A DNA stretch of 59,766 nt from Saprospiraceae bacterium (GTDB lineage: Bacteria > Bacteroidota > Bacteroidia > Chitinophagales > Saprospiraceae), in NCBI GenBank assembly GCA_020631405.1, contig JAHDHH010000016.1:1-59766 (forward strand), given 5' to 3'. Within the stretch, counting starts at the first letter, position 1. Every line of letters starts with the position of its first letter. The notes below the pieces were generated by a model. It saw nothing but the letters and a program-made list of their open reading frames with translations, made no database searches and had not been told where the DNA came from. The translations under genes and the position numbers were made by a program. Positions 56,022 through 59,766 of the stretch are shown piece after piece.

Positions 56022-56477
56022 ATGGTAAACAAAGTAATCCTAGTCGGTAACGTTGGAAAAGAACCAGAAATCAGACACTTAGAAAGTGGTTCTGCACTTG
56101 CAAGATTTTCGCTTGCAACTAATGAAAGTTATAAAGATAAGAGCGGAGAGTGGCAGCAAGTCACTGAATGGCACAACATCATAGTCTGGAGGCAACTCGC
56201 AGAGAGGGCAGAAAGAAGTGTGAAGAAAGGAAGTACTCTGTACTTAGAAGGTAAGCTGACAACAAGAAAGTGGCAAGATAAAGACGGTAATGACAAGTAT
56301 ACCACAGAAGTGGTAGCTAACACATTCAGAGTATTGGATAGGAAGGAGGCCGGGGCAGCTAATACTAGCTATAGTCCACTGCCTGCTCAAGAGCCATTTG
56401 CAACAGCGCAACCAGCAGCAACTGCTCAAGCAGCTCCGACTAGTAGCACTGTAGAAGAAGATGATTTACCATTCTAA
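56022..56477 (+). CDS. ssb: Single-stranded DNA-binding protein
   Basis: 151 residues: the OB fold (N-K-V-I-L-V-G-N-V-G-K-E-P-E-I-R, then F-S-L-A-T-N-E, then W-H-N-I-I-V-W-R-Q-L-A-E-R-A) to about residue 110, a low-complexity Ala/Gln/Pro linker, and the acidic tip E-E-D-D-L-P-F that recruits replication and repair proteins. The gene sits 21 bp after mutY and 32 bp before gldE. Confidence 0.95.
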   Translation: MVNKVILVGNVGKEPEIRHLESGSALARFSLATNESYKDKSGEWQQVTEWHNIIVWRQLAERAERSVKKGSTLYLEGKLTTRKWQDKDGNDKYTTEVVANTFRVLDRKEAGAANTSYSPLPAQEPFATAQPAATAQAAPTSSTVEEDDLPF

Positions 56478-56509
56478 TATTGCAATCATTTCACCTAATA
56501 GTATAGATA

Positions 56510-57910
56510 TTGGAACCTGATCCCCCCAGTTTATTGGTAGAGCTAATCGTAATGACCATATTTTCGGGTCCTTTGGTTCTATCCTTTTTGTCAATTGTAT
56601 TATTGATCATAGCTTCTGGTTTGATATCAGGATCAGAGGTGGCATTCTTTTCAATGACACCATCTGACATCAAAGACCTCGATGAAGAGAAGTCTCTAAT
56701 ATCATCTCGCTTACTCGAACTCAAATCTGAACCTCAGCAACTACTAGCCACCATATTGATATCCAATAATTTGGTCAATATTATGATCATCCTATTGTCG
56801 GATTTCTTCTTGCGATCCATACTTCCAGAGAGTCTCTTTATGAGTTGGGGAGAGGCACTAGCCGTCTATCTACCATTGGACAGTTATGCGATATATAGGC
56901 TGATTAATTTCTTGATTACTGTGCTTGGAGTCACATTTATCCTTGTCTTGTTTGGAGAGATCTTACCCAAGGTGTATGCCAATACAGAGCACATGCAGTT
57001 AGCTAGACGGATGTCTAGACCAATGACTGTATTAACTAAGGTATTGCGTCCTTTGAGTGCTATCATGGTTAGCTGGAGTAGTAGGTTGGAGTCTAAGGTA
57101 GAGAATGCAAACTTGACTGATAGCTCTAAGAAGGAAGAGCTAGAACAAGCCATTGAGTTTTCCGTAGACCAAGAAATCTATGAAACTGGAGAGGCAGACT
57201 TACTCAAGGGTATCATCAACTTTGGGGAGGTCAGCGTTAAACAAATTATGAAGTCAAGGATGGATATGGTGGGAGTCGAGATAGATACTGACTTTACAGA
57301 CTTGCTCAATTTAGTTAAGACTTCGGGGTTTTCAAGACTGCCAGTATTTAAAGAAAACCTAGATGCCATTGAAGGTATCTTATACGTCAAAGACCTCCTA
57401 GGTCATACAACAGAAAGTGGCGATTTTAAGTGGCAAGAATTGATAAGGGATAATATCATCTATGTCCCAGAGACAAAGAAGATTGACGAACTACTCAAGG
57501 AGTTTCAGCTCAAGAGGTTGCACTTAGCTATCGCTGTGGATGAGTTTGGTGGGACATCAGGTTTGGTGACCCTTGAGGATATCATGGAGGAGATTATCGG
57601 TGAGATTAAGGACGAATTTGACGATGATCAGGAAGTTGAATATGTCAAGATAGATGACTATACCTACGTCTTTGATGGAAAAGTCTTGCTCAATGATGCT
57701 TGTCGAGTGATGGATATTGACTTAGATGTTTTTGACAAGGTCAAGGGTGCCTCTGATTCACTTGCAGGATTGATTCTAGAGATTTATGGAAGTATCCCGA
57801 AGAAGAGTAGCGTCATTACGTATGATAAGTTTAGCTTTCACATACGAGAAGTCTCGAAGCGACGTATTAAAGAGGTAAAGATTGAATTAGATAAAGAAAT
57901 CTATGATTAG
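56510..57910 (+). CDS. gldE: Gliding motility-associated protein GldE
   Basis: 466 residues: an N-terminal DUF21-like membrane domain with about four spans (to ~175), paired CBS domains (~205-335), and a C-terminal CorC/HlyC-like domain (~350-460). TTG 56510 is the chosen start because it gives M-E-P-D-P-P-S, the usual GldE N-terminus; ATG would drop these residues. GldE is related to CorC and is associated with stability of gliding/T9SS proteins. The 3' end overlaps gldD by 8 bp, the canonical arrangement. Confidence 0.93.
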   Translation: MEPDPPSLLVELIVMTIFSGPLVLSFLSIVLLIIASGLISGSEVAFFSMTPSDIKDLDEEKSLISSRLLELKSEPQQLLATILISNNLVNIMIILLSDFFLRSILPESLFMSWGEALAVYLPLDSYAIYRLINFLITVLGVTFILVLFGEILPKVYANTEHMQLARRMSRPMTVLTKVLRPLSAIMVSWSSRLESKVENANLTDSSKKEELEQAIEFSVDQEIYETGEADLLKGIINFGEVSVKQIMKSRMDMVGVEIDTDFTDLLNLVKTSGFSRLPVFKENLDAIEGILYVKDLLGHTTESGDFKWQELIRDNIIYVPETKKIDELLKEFQLKRLHLAIAVDEFGGTSGLVTLEDIMEEIIGEIKDEFDDDQEVEYVKIDDYTYVFDGKVLLNDACRVMDIDLDVFDKVKGASDSLAGLILEIYGSIPKKSSVITYDKFSFHIREVSKRRIKEVKIELDKEIYD

Positions 57911-58493
57911 GTTAGTAGTACTCTCAGTGTCTCTATTACTCTTGGCAAGCTGCGGTGGTGAGGAAGCAACCCTCCCAAAGCCAAGGCTATATCCTAAGAT
58001 GACCTTTCCCGAGAAGGGTTACCAAGCAGCTAGTGAGGCAGACTGTCCATTTACATTCAAGTATCCGACTTATGGGAAGATTACTAGAGAGGAGTATTTT
58101 CAGGATGAAGATCCAGTGCATTCTTGTTGGTTTGATATTTCGATGCAGGCGATTAATGCAAGCATACACTTTAGTTATATCCCAGTAGATGATCGCGACC
58201 ACTTCGACGACCTAGTAAATGACGCCTTTAGAATGGTTACTGAGCATAATGCTAAGGCTGATTCTAGGAGAGATTCGTTGTTTGTCAATCGGAATGGGGT
58301 AGAAGGGCTACTGTTTGATATTGCTGGGAATGTAGCTACACCTCTGCAGTTTTTCATGACAGATAGTACATCACATTTTGTGAGGGCCAGCCTATACTTT
58401 GATGATAAGGTTGATGCTGATTCTATTGCTCCTATGGTCAAGTTTGTCAGAAGCGATGTCGATAGTTTGATTGAGAGCTTTGCTTGGAAGTAA
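57903..58493 (+). CDS. gldD: Gliding motility lipoprotein GldD
   Basis: 196 residues with lipobox L-L-A-S-C-G-G near residue 17 and the family segments P-K-P-R-L-Y, F-P-E-K-G-Y, C-P-F-T-F-K-Y-P-x-Y and H-S-C-W-F-D-I. GldD is required for gliding and T9SS function in Flavobacterium; its precise job is unknown. It directly follows gldE. The gene pair and the T9SS cargo genes elsewhere in the window argue that the organism has a working T9SS, and possibly gliding. Confidence 0.93.
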   Translation: MIRLVVLSVSLLLLASCGGEEATLPKPRLYPKMTFPEKGYQAASEADCPFTFKYPTYGKITREEYFQDEDPVHSCWFDISMQAINASIHFSYIPVDDRDHFDDLVNDAFRMVTEHNAKADSRRDSLFVNRNGVEGLLFDIAGNVATPLQFFMTDSTSHFVRASLYFDDKVDADSIAPMVKFVRSDVDSLIESFAWK

Positions 58494-58502
58494 AGTTTTG
58501 CC

Positions 58503-59300
58503 TTACAGCTCCTTCATGTATAGTTCTGGATTGTCTAGTATTCCCTTAGTAATCTGGTAATGTTCAGTCTCCTTGTAATCTATATTCTTAATAGTGTTTT
58601 CATCAAATGACAGTACCTCTGAGTCAGGACAAGCCATCATGATAGGGCTATGGGTTGCTATGATGAATTGAGACCCTGTTTTTTTGACCTTTTCTAAGAT
58701 GAGAGAAAGTAATGAGAGCTGTCGCTGCGGAGAGAGGGCAGCCTCTGGTTCATCGATTAAGTAGAGTCCTGTCCCTGTAATCCGAGCATTGAAGAATTTC
58801 AGGAAGCCCTCACCATGGGACATTGCCTCAAGGTCATGAGAATATCGCTTGATTAAACTCTGTTTTTCACCTTCAATAGCACCGAGGGCTAATTTGATAT
58901 CTCCACCAGTCCACGTCTCTTTGACTTCGGCAATCTCGTTATCTAGAGCCTTGATTTCTTGTTTGATATTCCTCGCAAACCCAATAAAGTCCTCAGCTCT
59001 CACAAAGAATCCATGGTAGGTCTTTTTGCCATAGCGAAGACTCAGGTAGTCTGCTAGATCATTGGCTGCAGCCAATGATTCATCATCTTCTAACCTCATA
59101 CTCCCTGCCAGTGGGACGCCAGAGGCAGCCGCGATACCTTCCAGTATTGTTGATTTTCCACTCCCATTCTCACCTACTAGAAAGGTAATTGGGGCATTTA
59201 GCCTCAATTCTTCAAACTGTTGGATGAGTGGTAGAGTCCAAGGAAACTGATCCTTCTTATCCTCTGGGAGGTTTCTAAGCCTAACTGTGGTGAGTATCAT
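58503..59300 (-). CDS. AAA family ATPase, ABC/SMC-like
   Basis: 265 residues: Walker A G-E-N-G-S-G-K-S-T near residue 43, ABC-type signature region about 155-180 (S-H-G-E-G-F), Walker B plus glutamate L-Y-L-I-D-E-P-E-A-A-L-S near 200, and F-I-I-A-T-H-S-P-I-M (H-loop) near 230. This is the compact ATP-binding form found in AAA_21/AAA_23 predicted ATPases. It stands alone with no visible nuclease partner, so the role is unknown. It is 11 bp downstream of the YdeI-family gene on the same strand. Confidence 0.85.
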   Translation of the reverse strand: MILTTVRLRNLPEDKKDQFPWTLPLIQQFEELRLNAPITFLVGENGSGKSTILEGIAAASGVPLAGSMRLEDDESLAAANDLADYLSLRYGKKTYHGFFVRAEDFIGFARNIKQEIKALDNEIAEVKETWTGGDIKLALGAIEGEKQSLIKRYSHDLEAMSHGEGFLKFFNARITGTGLYLIDEPEAALSPQRQLSLLSLILEKVKKTGSQFIIATHSPIMMACPDSEVLSFDENTIKNIDYKETEHYQITKGILDNPELYMKEL

Positions 59301-59311
59301 AGCCGCTGAAA

Positions 59312-59766
59312 TTACTTCTTTTTCATGTGATAAGCATCATGCATCCCTTGCCCTAACATTATCATGGGTTTCCATTTATTGATTCTAGATAGTCGTGTCT
59401 TTGCCTGTTTTGCTTGAGCAAAATGTAGAAGATACCCACGTTGTCTGCCTGGAGTCAACCTGTAGAAGGCTTCTTGAAACTCTGGATTATAGAGAAATTC
59501 TTGAGTGAGTTCATCTGGAATCGTTGCTGACTGATTGTTGATAGCCACGGTTTTTCCTGTTTGCTCAATATGGATTGCTTCTTTGAGATACTGACGTATA
59601 AGTTCTTCTTGATCCACCACTTGTGTCGCATCAGTCAATTTGAACAGTCTAGCAGCTTGGACATTTGGGCTTGGAGCCACTAATACATGGGCAGGGTCAG
59701 ATAACAATGACCCCTTAAAGAAGGATAGACAGACATAGTCCTTGAGTGCAGCAATAATCACTACAT
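59312..59766 (-). CDS. YdeI/OmpD-associated family protein, cut by the window end
   Basis: At least 149 residues, open to the right edge of the window, so the N-terminus lies outside. L-S-F-F-K-G-S-L-L, I-R-Q-Y-L-K-E-A, and a C-terminal F-Y-R-L-T-P-G-R-Q-R-G-Y-L-L-H-F-A-Q-A-K-Q-A-K-T-R match the YdeI/OmpD-associated proteins (DUF1801 plus OmdA-like). The function is not established; some members are linked to antimicrobial peptide resistance. Confidence 0.8.
   Translation of the reverse strand, partial: VVIIAALKDYVCLSFFKGSLLSDPAHVLVAPSPNVQAARLFKLTDATQVVDQEELIRQYLKEAIHIEQTGKTVAINNQSATIPDELTQEFLYNPEFQEAFYRLTPGRQRGYLLHFAQAKQAKTRLSRINKWKPMIMLGQGMHDAYHMKKK

Overview
ORGANISM. The window reads as a chromosome segment of a Bacteroidota bacterium, most likely of the Saprospiria type. 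The basis is type IX secretion (T9SS) cargo with both type A and type B C-terminal sorting signals, PorP/SprF proteins, the mutY-ssb-gldE-gldD block, a short F1 epsilon subunit encoded apart from the main ATP synthase operon, frequent TTG/GTG or SD-less starts, and promoter boxes of the Bacteroidota TAnnTTTG type. LAYOUT. 0.1-3.1 kb is accessory: an unknown ORF at the left edge, an archaeal-type ATPase with a cluster of upstream repeats, and a PorP/SprF 5' remnant joined in frame to a lipoprotein gene. 3.2-10.1 kb is housekeeping: atpD-atpC, prs-scpA, a membrane protein, a NodB-type deacetylase, gltX and a 57-residue gene missed by length cut-offs. 10.3-19.2 kb is a T9SS operon: a 2089-residue multi-domain adhesin-like protein with a type B sorting domain, then PorP/SprF, then a PD40-OmpA protein. 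19.2-31.2 kb holds an MFS pump, RNase H, TatD, an EamA permease, an ECF sigma/membrane regulator/periplasmic protein operon, a patatin-like lipase, a T9SS type A cargo gene with a sorting-domain fragment, a DUF2007 protein and trkA-trkH. 31.2-33.1 kb is one AT-rich gene with a PD-(D/E)XK nuclease-like C-terminus. MOBILE ELEMENT. 33.27-46.27 kb is an integrative mobilizable element in the 3' end of a minus-strand tRNA-Gln(UUG). A 13-bp direct repeat of the tRNA 3' end marks both edges, and each copy is followed on the minus strand by a hairpin, so the tRNA's original terminator appears to be stranded 13 kb away. The element encodes a tyrosine integrase, an unknown protein, a structured non-coding segment with a probable ~200-nt minus-strand RNA, a membrane protein, a TraG/VirD4 coupling protein, an excisionase-like HTH, a MobC-like protein, a MobA/VirD2 relaxase and an inverted-repeat cluster that could be oriT. 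Its cargo is a SIR2-like protein, a small serine resolvase, a lipoprotein, a C-H-D transglutaminase/papain-like protein, and a large serine recombinase without zinc-ribbon cysteines preceded by a 43-residue ORF. It has no mating-pore genes, so it would need a helper for transfer. RIGHT PART. 46.4-59.8 kb is again core: hpt and an M28 peptidase, an ECF sigma gene with a small partner, a mechanosensitive-channel-like protein, a DUF3078 outer-membrane protein, polA, another ECF sigma factor, then mutY (no canonical start codon that keeps its catalytic residues), ssb, gldE and gldD, an AAA ATPase and a YdeI-family gene cut by the window end. BEST LEADS. These are the element itself, its promoter-terminator-bounded RNA sharing a promoter family with the adjacent unknown protein gene, the SIR2-like and C-H-D cargo proteins, the candidate oriT, and the start-less mutY. 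All functions are read from sequence motifs only; no database search was possible.
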